IMG/VR virus record: IMGVR_UViG_3300036781_000303
Location: 1-64,000 of that record
Reading direction: 5' to 3' (one strand)
Source of the DNA: a virus
Length of the DNA: 64,000 nucleotides
Made by a program: the position numbers and the translations under genes. Position 1 is the first letter of the stretch; every line of letters starts with the position of its first letter. Positions 31,004 through 39,673 of this stretch are shown piece after piece. The notes under the pieces are model-generated. The model saw nothing but the letters and a program-made list of their open reading frames with translations, was not told where the DNA came from and did not search any database.

Positions 31004-31422
31004 GTCGCGTGCATCATTACGATCTACCCGTTGCGCAATGGGATAGATTTCTATTTTTCATGGCGACGACCAGGGGTATGCGCGCACACCAAGTTGCCGA
31101 AGTCATTGGCAAGCTTACGCCTGGTATCGATTGGACAGGCTGTTCAAAAAGCGACATGGCACGCGAGTTTGCTAGGACAGACGTTTCAGCATTTGAGCAA
31201 ATTAGCGAGCTGACCAAAGACGCTCTTACTACTGCAGTTGCCTCACGCAAAGCTAAGGTTAACGCCACGAAGCCAACGCTCGACCAGGTACATGCATTCT
31301 TGCTGGGTAAAGCTGCAATCGATGGCTTCTGGTTTGGCGATGTACCACACGGCAAGTCGCGTTTCTGGTGGCGAACACACCTATATGAAGCATTGGCCGA
31401 AACCAACAAAAAGGATAAGTAG
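31000..31422 (+). CDS. Hypothetical protein (140 aa)
   Basis: A mainly helical protein, with HQVAEVIGKLTPGIDW and a C-terminal GFWFGDVPHGKSRFWWRTH stretch rich in aromatic residues. It overlaps its predecessor as ATGA. Function unknown. Confidence 0.55.
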   Translation: MSRVHHYDLPVAQWDRFLFFMATTRGMRAHQVAEVIGKLTPGIDWTGCSKSDMAREFARTDVSAFEQISELTKDALTTAVASRKAKVNATKPTLDQVHAFLLGKAAIDGFWFGDVPHGKSRFWWRTHLYEALAETNKKDK

Positions 31423-31424
31423 CC

Positions 31425-31829
31425 ATGGGCATTGTTGAGCTCATTCAAAATCTTGGCGACGAGAACATTAGCCTGCAAATGCTCGATCGTTCGATAACGC
31501 ATGCCCAGGCTAAGCAAAACGGTGATGTACTTGTGACGTTCGGTTGCCAAGTACCTATTGCTGATCTGGGTATGCTGGGGCCACCCAAAAAGCGCGGCAT
31601 GATTTTGTGGGTCACTACCGAAAAGCTCGATGCTGCGTTAAAGCAGCCATTAGCATCCACTACGCAAACGCTCTACGATGCGACGCCACTCGTCGAAGCT
31701 ATCATTGATAAGCTGTGTGGTCGCAAGGGCTTCGATGAAGCTTTCGATGTAGACGATGACATACTCGACGAAATAAAAAGCGAGATGGCCACAACCATCG
31801 CTACGTTCTTGAAGTCGCCTAAGTCATGA
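31425..31829 (+). CDS. Hypothetical protein (134 aa)
   Basis: A beta-rich first half (DVLVTFGCQVPIADLGMLG) and an acidic helical second half (DEAFDVDDDILDEIKSEMAT). It starts 2 bp after the preceding stop and overlaps the next start. No family recognised. Confidence 0.55.
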   Translation: MGIVELIQNLGDENISLQMLDRSITHAQAKQNGDVLVTFGCQVPIADLGMLGPPKKRGMILWVTTEKLDAALKQPLASTTQTLYDATPLVEAIIDKLCGRKGFDEAFDVDDDILDEIKSEMATTIATFLKSPKS

Positions 31830-31972
31830 AACTACTCAGAGCACTGGGTCATTCACTGTGGCACTGGGCTGGCAGTCCAAACGTCACACGCGCCGAAGTC
31901 ATCGAGCGCGACGAAGGCGGCTATGCCTGTAAGCACTGTGGCTATCACTATCATTGGACAAGGACATTCTAA
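31826..31972 (+). CDS. Small zinc-finger-like protein (48 aa)
   Basis: The short frame MKLLRALGHSLWHWAGSPNV ends in YACKHCGYHYHWTRTF, where CxxC followed by HxH could hold a zinc ion. It overlaps the previous stop as ATGA. Function unknown. Confidence 0.6.
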   Translation: MKLLRALGHSLWHWAGSPNVTRAEVIERDEGGYACKHCGYHYHWTRTF

Positions 31973-31973
31973 G

Positions 31974-32180
31974 ATGGATCAGCCTATAAGATTGCGTGAC
32001 TACGCCGATGAAGCCGCACGCATGTCACGTTTTCTTGCGCATAGCTACAGCACAGCCCGAACTAACGGCGGCTACTGGTACGCACCATCGCAATGGCTCG
32101 CTACGCGCGAGGGCCGCACCTACGTTGTGATCAATCGCGGCTACAACAACAGATACCGTTTACGGTGGATTACACTATGA
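31974..32180 (+). CDS. Hypothetical protein (68 aa)
   Basis: Rich in Tyr and Arg (TNGGYWYAPSQWLATREGRT), starting 1 bp after the previous stop. Its stop overlaps the next ATG. Function unknown. Confidence 0.55.
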   Translation: MDQPIRLRDYADEAARMSRFLAHSYSTARTNGGYWYAPSQWLATREGRTYVVINRGYNNRYRLRWITL

Positions 32181-32419
32181 CCGACGAAGCCAAACCTATC
32201 GATATGTTGTTGTGGTGCCCGAAATGCCAGACCCAGCACATCGACGAGCCTGATCTTGCCCCAGTGCGCCATGAAGATGGTAGTGCGTCGCTTTGGGATA
32301 ACCCGCCGCATAGATCGCATCTGTGCCACGTATGCGGCTGCATTTGGCGCCCCGCTGACGTGTATACGAATGGTGTCGAGCACATCCAAACCAGGGGTGC
32401 AAAGGACAACTGGCCATGA
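32177..32419 (+). CDS. Conserved-type phage zinc-binding protein (80 aa)
   Basis: WCPKCQTQHID, DNPPHRSHLCHVCGCIWRPA and NGVEHIQTRGAKDNW form a pattern I recognise from many phage genomes: two CxxC pairs separated by a Pro/His loop. It is probably a zinc ribbon. The role has not been established. Confidence 0.7.
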   Translation: MTDEAKPIDMLLWCPKCQTQHIDEPDLAPVRHEDGSASLWDNPPHRSHLCHVCGCIWRPADVYTNGVEHIQTRGAKDNWP

Positions 32420-32637
32420 CGAATCGATTGTACGGCTGTGCACGACGCGCCCCTATCATTATAAAAATCGTAGCACCGCAAGGTAGCGGCAAAGAAGCTA
32501 TCTGGAACATTTTGCGTGATGCTGTCGACGAAGCCAATAAAGAGACCGTCGATTTCGATTATGTGCTTACCGCCATGCCCAATGATGGCTGGGGTCAAGA
32601 AAGCATGACACTAGCGCGCAGACCTAAAAAGTCATGA
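32416..32637 (+). CDS. Small P-loop-like protein (73 aa)
   Basis: IIIKIVAPQGSGKEAIWNIL looks like a strand and a Walker A loop (APQGSGKE) followed by a helix, but the protein is too short for a complete kinase fold. Overlapped on both sides by ATGA junctions. It may be a truncated NTP-binding protein. Confidence 0.5.
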   Translation: MTNRLYGCARRAPIIIKIVAPQGSGKEAIWNILRDAVDEANKETVDFDYVLTAMPNDGWGQESMTLARRPKKS

Positions 32638-32999
32638 CCACGCGCACGCGGCCCATTATCGTTTTGGTCACAGGTGGTCGTAAGTATAACAACCGTGACC
32701 ACATCTGGTCGGTGCTCGATAGCATCGCAACCTACTACCCTGGCTTTTGTGTCGTCCAAGGTGGCGCGAAAGGTGCAGATGCGTGGGCCAAAGCGTGGGC
32801 AATCAAGCATGGGCACCCAAGCTTTACATGCGACGCTGCTTGGGACTTCTATGGCAACAACGCAGCTGGTCCTGTCAGTAATGGCTTCATGATTGAATTC
32901 ATGACGGTTGACATGGTGATTCACTTTCCTGGCAACACAGGCACAGCCAACATGGTTCGCCAGGCAAAAGCCAAAGGCATTACTTGTTACGAGGGTTGA
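32634..32999 (+). CDS. SLOG/DUF2493-like nucleotide-binding protein (121 aa)
   Basis: IVLVTGGRKYNNRDHIWSVL, then VVQGGAKGADAWAKAWA and a later FPGNTGTANMVRQA fit the Rossmann-like SLOG fold of DUF2493/YspA proteins: GGRKY, GGAKGAD and PGNTGTANM loops contact a nucleotide ligand. SLOG domains bind NAD- or ADP-ribose-type signals in some defence systems, so a counter-defence role is possible, but many phages carry this family without known function. Confidence 0.7.
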   Translation: MTTRTRPIIVLVTGGRKYNNRDHIWSVLDSIATYYPGFCVVQGGAKGADAWAKAWAIKHGHPSFTCDAAWDFYGNNAAGPVSNGFMIEFMTVDMVIHFPGNTGTANMVRQAKAKGITCYEG

Positions 33000-33001
33000 C
33001 C

Positions 33002-33256
33002 ATGATCTATTTAATCGCACCAACACGTGTTATTGCCGAAGTCGCTGCTACTGAACTTAAATTAGTTGGCTCAGATATGCGTGTGTTCACAGAACCGCAT
33101 TACATGGACGGCCTAGCACACAAGATCGGCGACATTTTTATTGTCATTAGAGCAGAACGCTTAGTCTTGTTTGGTTCGCGATTGACCAAATGGCGTCGTT
33201 GCCTCGATATGCTGCGCATCGCAGGTATCCCTTATATTGAGTACACAACGCCATGA
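33002..33256 (+). CDS. Hypothetical protein (84 aa)
   Basis: An alpha/beta protein starting MIYLIAPTRVIAEVAATELK, followed by IGDIFIVIRAERLVLFGSRL. It starts 2 bp after the SLOG gene. It may be a small Rossmann-like fold. Function unknown. Confidence 0.55.
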   Translation: MIYLIAPTRVIAEVAATELKLVGSDMRVFTEPHYMDGLAHKIGDIFIVIRAERLVLFGSRLTKWRRCLDMLRIAGIPYIEYTTP

Positions 33257-33444
33257 GCTTACGACAGCGACTTCGCGCCTGGTGGCGCGGCAAGCAGTTC
33301 GATTTCAAATATCGCAACTTCATTGGCAACAAAGATAGCTGCATGTGTGGCGATAGCATCATTTCGCATGGCCCGTACACGCACAACCACACGCCTATGA
33401 GCATGTGGGACTACAACCGCTCGCTCTACGTCGACAAAAAGTAA
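33253..33444 (+). CDS. Hypothetical protein (63 aa)
   Basis: A basic start (LRQRLRAWWRGKQFDFKYRN), then CMCGDSII and several histidines (YTHNHTPM) that could bind metal. Its stop overlaps the ATG of the DNA polymerase (TAATG), so it is co-translated with it. Confidence 0.6.
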   Translation: MSLRQRLRAWWRGKQFDFKYRNFIGNKDSCMCGDSIISHGPYTHNHTPMSMWDYNRSLYVDKK

Positions 33445-35441
33445 TGCGCGACGACTCGATAGGTTTGTTTTGGGAAGACTTGCCAACGAGCAAGGCAGCG
33501 CGTGCAAACTACCAGCGCCCTATGCCAGCCATACCCGATACCGGTTGGCAGCCGCCGCGTGAGTTTCCCAATCTTGCTGCAGCGCGCGTGCTGTCGCTCG
33601 ATACCGAAACCTATGATCCTGAGCTTGAAGACCACGGACCAGGCTGGGGACGTGGCAAGGGCCATATCGTAGGTGTGTCGATCGGTGCTGATAACGACGG
33701 CGCCTGGTACTTCCCTGTTCGCCATACGGTTGAGCCCGAATACAACATGGACCCTGAAAAGGTCTTTGCTTGGCTACGCGACACGCTCGGCCGCGCCCAT
33801 CAGCCCAAAGTAGGCGCCAATCTGGTCTACGACGTAGGCTGGTTGATGGAAGAAAACGTACAGGTCAAGGGTGAGCTCGTCGACGTGCAGCTTGCCGAAG
33901 CATTGCTATATGAGCGTGGCGTCGTCAATCTGGACTGGCTGGGTGAAAAGTATCTAGGCGAAGGCAAGCAAACCAGCATGCTTTACCAGTGGCTTGCCGA
34001 CTTCTATGGTGGTGATGCCACAGGCAAGCAGCGCGCAAACATATGGCGCAGCCCGCCACGCCTGGCTGGCCCCTATGCTGAGCAAGATGCCGCGTTACCT
34101 TTGCGCATTGCGAAGCTGCAATATATCGAGCTGGCTAACCAGGGGTTGCTTGATGTGCTCAATGTCGAGAACGGGCTTATACCACTCATGGTCGCCATGC
34201 GGCGTGCCGGCGTCAGTGTGGCTGTGGACAAAGCCGAAGAGCTGCGCGACCGCCTCATAGGCATGCAACAGAAACAGCAGCAGAAGCTTGATCACATGGC
34301 AGGCATGGCTGTGTCAGTCGATAGCGCTGCGTCGCTGGCCAAGATGTTTGACGCCGTTGGCGTGGAATACCCTCGCACGAAGCCGACCGAGAAAAAGCCC
34401 ACAGGATCACCCAGTTTTACGCGCACCTGGTTAGAGCATTGTGACCATCCGCTAGCCGAGCTCGTTAAGGACATTCGTCGCGTCAGCAAGCTACGCGGCA
34501 CCTTCGTCGAAAGCTACATCTTGAACAGCCATGTCAATGGCAAGGTGTATGGCCAGTTTCACTTATTGCGCGGCGACGACAACGGTACGCGCAGCGGTCG
34601 CTTGTCATCGAGCACACCTAACCTGCAGAACATACCGAGCCGCGATAAAGAGTTGGCACCGCTCGTGCGTGGCATGTTCATACCTGACCCTGGCCATCAT
34701 CAATGGCGTCGATTCGACTACAGTCAAATCGAGTACCGCTTTCTTGTGCATTTTGCGCAAGGACCAGGCGCGATGGATGCACAGCGCCGCTACCATCAGG
34801 ACCCTGATACCGATTACCACGAATTCGTTATCAACATGATTCATGAAATGACCGGGTTCACGCTCGATCGCAAGCCGGCCAAAAACATCAACTTCGGATT
34901 GATTTATGGCATGGGTATCCCCAAGCTGCTGCGCACGCTGGGACTCAGCAAAGCCGAAGGCAAGAAGCTATTCGACGCCTATCACAAGGCACTCCCCTAT
35001 GTGAAAACAACCATGGACGCCGTATCACAAGAGGCCGCACGAAGCGGCATCATCACAACCATCATGGGACGCCGTAGCCGCTTCGACCTGTGGCAGCCCC
35101 AGGGACGCGACCACGGGGGCATTGCGCTGCCCTACGAGGCCGCCATACGCCAATACGGCAGCGTGGCCAGGGCGCATACCCACAAAGCCCTGAATCGGCG
35201 CCTGCAGGGCAGCGCGGCCGACATGATGAAGGTAGCCATGCTCAAGTGCTGGCGCGAAGGGGTCTTTGACGAGGTGGGCGTACCCCGCGTGACCGTCCAT
35301 GACGAGCTGGGCCATAGCGACCCTGGCGGCAAGGACACCGCCTTTGCCTACATGAAAAGGACACTGGAAACGGCTATACCGCTCAATATTCCTGTCCGGG
35401 TTGATGAAGAGTGCGGCCCGGACTGGGGGCACGTCGCGTAA
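33444..35441 (+). CDS. Family A DNA polymerase with 3'-5' exonuclease (665 aa)
   Basis: Proofreading motifs are present: Exo I DTE (Asp53, Glu55), Exo II NLVYDVGW near residue 130 and Exo III with the later YAEQDAALPLRI. Polymerase motif A is FDYSQIEYR near residue 425, motif B is RKPAKNINFGLIYGMG near 475, and motif C is VHDELGH near residue 618. No 5'-3' exonuclease domain is present, as in T7-like and other phage enzymes. It is the likely replicative polymerase, working with the clamp-like protein and helicases in the same unit. Confidence 0.95.
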   Translation: MRDDSIGLFWEDLPTSKAARANYQRPMPAIPDTGWQPPREFPNLAAARVLSLDTETYDPELEDHGPGWGRGKGHIVGVSIGADNDGAWYFPVRHTVEPEYNMDPEKVFAWLRDTLGRAHQPKVGANLVYDVGWLMEENVQVKGELVDVQLAEALLYERGVVNLDWLGEKYLGEGKQTSMLYQWLADFYGGDATGKQRANIWRSPPRLAGPYAEQDAALPLRIAKLQYIELANQGLLDVLNVENGLIPLMVAMRRAGVSVAVDKAEELRDRLIGMQQKQQQKLDHMAGMAVSVDSAASLAKMFDAVGVEYPRTKPTEKKPTGSPSFTRTWLEHCDHPLAELVKDIRRVSKLRGTFVESYILNSHVNGKVYGQFHLLRGDDNGTRSGRLSSSTPNLQNIPSRDKELAPLVRGMFIPDPGHHQWRRFDYSQIEYRFLVHFAQGPGAMDAQRRYHQDPDTDYHEFVINMIHEMTGFTLDRKPAKNINFGLIYGMGIPKLLRTLGLSKAEGKKLFDAYHKALPYVKTTMDAVSQEAARSGIITTIMGRRSRFDLWQPQGRDHGGIALPYEAAIRQYGSVARAHTHKALNRRLQGSAADMMKVAMLKCWREGVFDEVGVPRVTVHDELGHSDPGGKDTAFAYMKRTLETAIPLNIPVRVDEECGPDWGHVA

Positions 35442-35506
35442 AAATTACGTTATCAAATAAAAGTGGATGACATCATTCTTCCAATGGCGTTAGACTTGTT
35501 TACAGA

Positions 35507-35525
35507 GCGCGGCACGGGGCCGCGC
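35507..35525 (+). promoter_or_regulatory. GC-rich hairpin next to a ribosome binding site
   Basis: GCGCGGC 35507-35513 pairs with GCCGCGC 35519-35525 around ACGGG. It lies 13 nt upstream of the ATG at 35539, immediately before the AAGGGA Shine-Dalgarno region. It may terminate transcription weakly or control translation of the next gene. Confidence 0.45.
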
Positions 35526-35538
35526 AAGGGACAAGATC

Positions 35539-36189
35539 ATGGCTGCCAAGAACATCCAACTTCGCGGACATTGCCAGTGCTGCGGCCGTGTCCAGGCTGT
35601 AAAGAACGGTCGCATGTCGTTGCATGGCTACACGGTACAAAATCACTGGTTCAACGGCGTGTGCAGTGGCCACACCGCGCGACCGATTGAACACGATCGT
35701 GAGGTAGCTGATCGGTTAGTTGCAACGGTCTATGCGCAGTGCGTTGATCTGGACAGAACTGCTAATCTTTACGAGTCGGGTGAGCTGGTCCCTGAAACGA
35801 TTAGAAAGGGCTCGCATAAGCCTAACGAATCACCGACGAAGCCGTGGGCCGAAGGCAGCGATTACGAGCGCGAACGCGAAGTAAAAAGCCGCGTGTGGAA
35901 TACTCGCAATCATGCCAGTGCTGGGCGTGACTTCGCAAAGACACTGCAGCAGATAACGAACACGTTTCACGGTAAAGAGCTGCAGCAGGTTGAACGCGCA
36001 GAAGCACCGGCACCCATTCTTTCTGGTGAACGTCGCGAGCTCAATACGGCTAGCGTGCCCAAGACGGTAGCCACTGTGACGCGTGTAGATCGCAGTCGTG
36101 TGTATTGGAAAGCTACCTTCGGCGACAGCGTCAGACAGGGTTGGACGGGCACGCAGGCGTGGCGCAAGCTCAACAAAGTAGAGAAGTGA
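35539..36189 (+). CDS. Hypothetical zinc-finger protein (216 aa)
   Basis: An N-terminal CQCCGRVQAV motif and a later CSGHT suggest a zinc finger (residues 12-45). The rest is helical and charged, with repeated short Glu/Arg runs. AAGGGA lies 8 nt upstream of the start. It ends before a terminator. Function unknown. Confidence 0.6.
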   Translation: MAAKNIQLRGHCQCCGRVQAVKNGRMSLHGYTVQNHWFNGVCSGHTARPIEHDREVADRLVATVYAQCVDLDRTANLYESGELVPETIRKGSHKPNESPTKPWAEGSDYEREREVKSRVWNTRNHASAGRDFAKTLQQITNTFHGKELQQVERAEAPAPILSGERRELNTASVPKTVATVTRVDRSRVYWKATFGDSVRQGWTGTQAWRKLNKVEK

Positions 36190-36198
36190 TAGCTAGGT

Positions 36199-36229
36199 GT
36201 GGCGTTGTGTTCAACGACGCCACTTTTAT
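36199..36229 (+). terminator. Rho-independent terminator
   Basis: GTGGCGT 36199-36205 pairs with ACGCCAC 36217-36223 and is followed by TTTTATC. It ends the transcript of the zinc-finger gene before the coiled-coil gene at 36253. Confidence 0.65.
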
Positions 36230-36252
36230 CAACTACAGGGTAGGGGTTTCGT

Positions 36253-36534
36253 ATGAACGCTGATCGTCGCAAGCAACTTAAATTCGTGCGTGCCAAGCTC
36301 GCCGAAGCGTGCATTCTGATCGAAGCTGCGCGTGACAGTCTCGAAAGCGCTAAGGACGAAGAGCTAGAGGCTTTCGAAAACATGCCTGAGTCGCTGCAGA
36401 ACGGCGATAAGGGCACAGCCATGAATGAAGGCATCGATACCATGGGTGAGCTGTGGGACACGTTGGACGACATGGCTACCGAGCTGGGCAACGCCGATGA
36501 CGCCATCACCAATGACCTGTGCATCAAGGGGTAA
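36253..36534 (+). CDS. Hypothetical coiled-coil protein (93 aa)
   Basis: Highly charged, Glu- and Ala-rich helices throughout (RKQLKFVRAKLAEACILIEA) and a second helix with MGELWDTLDDMATELG. It looks like a two-helix hairpin. GTAGGGG lies upstream of the start. Function unknown. Confidence 0.6.
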   Translation: MNADRRKQLKFVRAKLAEACILIEAARDSLESAKDEELEAFENMPESLQNGDKGTAMNEGIDTMGELWDTLDDMATELGNADDAITNDLCIKG

Positions 36535-36537
36535 ACC

Positions 36538-36780
36538 ATGTCAGTCGAGCGAACGAACATCACTGTTGCTGAGCTGCGCGCGACACTTAAAAGCCATCGT
36601 GGAAAGATTTATCTGCACACAGGCTTCGGGTGCATCGCAACGTCGAAAACAAATATTTTAGAAACGATAAATATTACACAACAGTACAATGCTAGTTTGT
36701 TCGATAAAGGTCGCTTCTCGCTGACGCGCATCGGTGATGTCCATTCGTCTTTATATATCGTTTTCAACAAAGAGGCTTGA
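36538..36780 (+). CDS. Hypothetical protein (80 aa)
   Basis: A mixed alpha/beta protein (VAELRATLKSHRGKIYLHTG), starting 3 bp after the preceding stop. Base composition is more AT-rich than in the neighbours (runs of AAATATTTT-type), which may reflect a different origin. Function unknown. Confidence 0.55.
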   Translation: MSVERTNITVAELRATLKSHRGKIYLHTGFGCIATSKTNILETINITQQYNASLFDKGRFSLTRIGDVHSSLYIVFNKEA

Positions 36781-36782
36781 TC

Positions 36783-38261
36783 ATGGTACAGATACCTCAG
36801 CAACCAGGCGCACACGTTGAGCCCAAGCGCCAGTGGTCGGCACATCAACAGGCATTGTTCAACGATGCCGCGAATGGCACCGGCAACCGCATCGTGCGCG
36901 CCGTGGCTGGCAGCGGTAAGACGACCACAGGCGTCGAGATGTGCGCACGCGTCAAGGGTAGCCACATCTATCTGGCCTTCAACAAGGCCATCGCTACCGA
37001 GCTTTCGCAGCGTGGCGTCAACGGCCGCACGTTTCATAGCTTGTGCTACAGCCTGGTAACTCAGCACGTCGGCGTGAAAGAAGTCACTTCTGACAAGCTG
37101 CGCAAGCTCTGCATGCAGATGCTCACAGGCGAAGACTTTTTGCTGTATGCCGCTTTCGCGCAACGCATGGTCGGCCTGGCGCGTAACGCCGGCATAGGCT
37201 GCTTGGTGGTAGACACTGAACTGGCGTGGGTTGAACTGTGCCTGCATCACGATATCGAGCTGGACAGCGACATGGCCGATTTCAATCGCGGTATCGAAAT
37301 CTCGCGCATGCTGCTTGAACACTCGAATGCTTCTGACATGGTCGATTTTGACGACCTGCTGTACATGGCTGTAAAGGACGGCCTGACGCTGCCGAAGTTC
37401 GACAACGTGTTCGTCGACGAAGCACAGGACACCAACGCCATTCAACGCGCCATCGTCCGTAAGATCATGAAGCCCACCTCGCGCTTGTTTGCTGTGGGCG
37501 ACGAGGCCCAGGCGATCTACGGCTTTCGTGGGGCCGACAGCGACAGCATGCAGCTGTTGAAGACTGAGTTTGATTGCACGGACATGCCCCTTACGGTCAC
37601 ATACCGCTGCCCTACCTCTGTAGTCGAGTACGCGCGCCAGTGGGTTCAGCACATCGAAGCCGCGCCTAATGCGCCAGCTGGCCAGGTGATCGATATTGGC
37701 GGCGCCTGGTTGCCCAGCAGCTTCATGGCCAATGACCTGGTCGTGTGCCGTACGACAGCCCCTGTGATTAACCTGGCCTATAAGCTGCTCAAGGCGCGTA
37801 TCCCCGTTCGCGTCATGGGTCGCGAGATTGGTGAGGGTCTCAAGGCTCTGATCAAGAAAATAAATGCGCGCGATATCGACCATCTCGAAAGTCGTCTGCA
37901 GATGTGGCGCGACCGCGAGACCGAAAAGGCATTTGCCAAGCAGGCTGACGCCAAAGTGGAAGCCGTCAACGATCGTGCCGATGCGGTGTGCTGCCTGATC
38001 GAAAGTCTAGAAGAGAACAACCGCACCATAGCCAACTTGCTGGACGTGATCGATAAGCTGTTCGCCGACAAGGCCAACGCCGTCGTTTGCAGCACTATCC
38101 ACAAGTCCAAGGGTCTCGAAGCTGATCGCGTGTTCTGGTTGAACAGCTCGGGCTGCCCGGCCAAGTGGGCCAAGCAGCCTTGGCAAATCCAGCAAGAACA
38201 CAACCTGTGCTACGTGGCCACGACCCGTGCAAAGAAATCCCTTTTCTTGATCGAAATGTAA
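36783..38261 (+). CDS. SF1 UvrD/Rep-like DNA helicase (492 aa)
   Basis: Motif I AVAGSGKTT lies at residues 41-48, motif II VDEAQD near residue 213, motif III GDEAQAIYGFRGAD near 240, motif IV TYRCP near 275, and motifs V and VI are seen as TIHKSKGLEAD and YVATTRAKKSL near the end. The length is short for UvrD but typical of phage versions. It likely unwinds DNA 3'-5' in replication or repair. The ATG at 36783 is preferred to a TTG two codons upstream. Confidence 0.9.
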   Translation: MVQIPQQPGAHVEPKRQWSAHQQALFNDAANGTGNRIVRAVAGSGKTTTGVEMCARVKGSHIYLAFNKAIATELSQRGVNGRTFHSLCYSLVTQHVGVKEVTSDKLRKLCMQMLTGEDFLLYAAFAQRMVGLARNAGIGCLVVDTELAWVELCLHHDIELDSDMADFNRGIEISRMLLEHSNASDMVDFDDLLYMAVKDGLTLPKFDNVFVDEAQDTNAIQRAIVRKIMKPTSRLFAVGDEAQAIYGFRGADSDSMQLLKTEFDCTDMPLTVTYRCPTSVVEYARQWVQHIEAAPNAPAGQVIDIGGAWLPSSFMANDLVVCRTTAPVINLAYKLLKARIPVRVMGREIGEGLKALIKKINARDIDHLESRLQMWRDRETEKAFAKQADAKVEAVNDRADAVCCLIESLEENNRTIANLLDVIDKLFADKANAVVCSTIHKSKGLEADRVFWLNSSGCPAKWAKQPWQIQQEHNLCYVATTRAKKSLFLIEM

Positions 38262-38302
38262 GTAGACCGCGCTATATTGCGCAAATACACAGAGGACTTG
38301 CC

Positions 38303-38482
38303 ATGAGCGATCTAGCCTACGAACTGACTATGCAGCAGTACCGTGCTGCCATCATGCGCGCGATCGCTCATTGCGACCTGGCCATTGCCGTCAAGGCGAC
38401 CTGGCCGTTGAAAAACGCCAAGCGCGAAATCGAAGACGCCAAGATGTATTTGGCGCTGGCCAGGGCTGAGGCAGAACGCTAA
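38303..38482 (+). CDS. Small helical protein (59 aa)
   Basis: A helical, Ala/Lys-rich sequence (LAYELTMQQYRAAIMRAIAH) with GAGGA upstream of the ATG. Its stop overlaps the next start (TAATG). Function unknown. Confidence 0.55.
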   Translation: MSDLAYELTMQQYRAAIMRAIAHCDLAIAVKATWPLKNAKREIEDAKMYLALARAEAER

Positions 38483-38742
38483 TGACCTGGTCATGCTCTG
38501 ACGAATATATGCAAGGACATATGCCACGCGAAGGTGATATACGCGTGTGGCATGCCGGCGAGCAAAGGTGGTCATTGTCAATGCGGGGCGATTCGGAACG
38601 TGACTTCGTATATTCGCAATGGCCACGCATGTCAGCTGAGATTTACAAACACGGTGAATGGCTGCCTTTCACCGAAGAGTGGGCTTACCGCGAAAAGCAT
38701 TTCGTGCCAGACAACGTCGAAGTCAAAATCATAGACCGCTAG
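38482..38742 (+). CDS. Hypothetical protein (86 aa)
   Basis: The protein is rich in Trp, Glu and Arg (RVWHAGEQRWSLSMRGDS), mostly beta. It is co-translated with the preceding gene. Function unknown. Confidence 0.55.
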   Translation: MTWSCSDEYMQGHMPREGDIRVWHAGEQRWSLSMRGDSERDFVYSQWPRMSAEIYKHGEWLPFTEEWAYREKHFVPDNVEVKIIDR

Positions 38743-38752
38743 AGGTGACACC

Positions 38753-39247
38753 ATGAGTACGCGTGACAGCCTGATTACCACTATCCCAGGTACGTACGAC
38801 AAGAACGGTCGTTTTAAATTCGACGAACCGTTGTCGTTGCACCCTGACGAGCGCCTTACATTGAATGGGATGCTGCACGCCGATGGCACATTCACGTTCG
38901 GCAAGCCTCAGCTCGAAACACCGCTGTCGTTGCTTGACGAAGATCGACCCGAAGCCCGGCGCCGCCAGGCCGCACAGCGCAGTGAGTGTGCGGCTAACTG
39001 GCAGCTCAAGGCGGGCAGCGTAGTGAAGCGCTCGCCTTACGAGACGAGCCTATACGGCGGTACCCAGCAAGAGCACGGGACATCGAGCTTTCAGTCGGTC
39101 TATGAAGCGGCAGCGCGCAGCAAGCTCGATCGCCTGCAGATGCAGAAGCGACGCCAAACACGCGCACGTGTGATCAGTACGCTACTGGGTGCGTTTCTCG
39201 TCGGCTGCATCATCGGTGTCGCTGGTATCGGCCTGGGAATATGGTGA
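38753..39247 (+). CDS. C-terminally membrane-anchored protein (164 aa)
   Basis: The soluble part has two similar short beta repeats (TYDKNGRFKFDEPLSLHPDE and a second with GTFTFGKPQLETPLSL). A basic segment (KRRQTRARV) precedes one hydrophobic helix (ISTLLGAFLVGCIIGVAGIG) at the C-terminus. This makes it a tail-anchored inner-membrane protein with its body in the cytoplasm. Function unknown. Confidence 0.65.
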   Translation: MSTRDSLITTIPGTYDKNGRFKFDEPLSLHPDERLTLNGMLHADGTFTFGKPQLETPLSLLDEDRPEARRRQAAQRSECAANWQLKAGSVVKRSPYETSLYGGTQQEHGTSSFQSVYEAAARSKLDRLQMQKRRQTRARVISTLLGAFLVGCIIGVAGIGLGIW

Positions 39248-39663
39248 TGTCGACAGAACTTACAGCTACGACAGGCGTTCAGCCGACAACGCTAACGCAC
39301 CGCAAAGGTGAATACCTATTGCTGACGGCTGGCAGTTATTCGAATTATGGGCCGCTTGCAATAGTGCGCGTCGAAAAAGACATCGACATGGGTTTGTTGG
39401 CAAAAGTCTATGCTTTATGTCTGCCGCCAAAAACTCGCAAAGAATGGTTTCAAAACAATGGTCGACCGTGTGTTGATTCGTTCAGGGAAGTTCCTGACGA
39501 TAGCGTTGACAAGAATGCATTTCTCGCTTTCCTTATCGCACGTGGCTATGTAAGCGAAGTCCCTTACGAAGAAATCAATTTCGAAGATTACAACGCACAT
39601 AAAATTGATTTCATAAGAGACGTTGAAAACCAAGTCAGTGGTCGACGTTGCAAGATCATCTGA
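39247..39663 (+). CDS. Hypothetical protein (138 aa)
   Basis: The ATG at 39247 is preferred to one two codons upstream because GGGA then lies at a proper distance and the start shares a base with the preceding stop (TGATG). Mixed alpha/beta; the central GRPCVDSFREVPDDSVDKNA segment and FLAFLIARGYVSEVP are characteristic. No family recognised. Confidence 0.55.
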   Translation: MSTELTATTGVQPTTLTHRKGEYLLLTAGSYSNYGPLAIVRVEKDIDMGLLAKVYALCLPPKTRKEWFQNNGRPCVDSFREVPDDSVDKNAFLAFLIARGYVSEVPYEEINFEDYNAHKIDFIRDVENQVSGRRCKII

Positions 39664-39673
39664 GGTAATCGCC

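Noticed and set aside
36609-37883. Long minus-strand open frame opposite the UvrD-like helicase gene
   Set aside because: It is antisense to a gene with all helicase motifs, has no coherent domain, and reflects the codon bias of the real gene.
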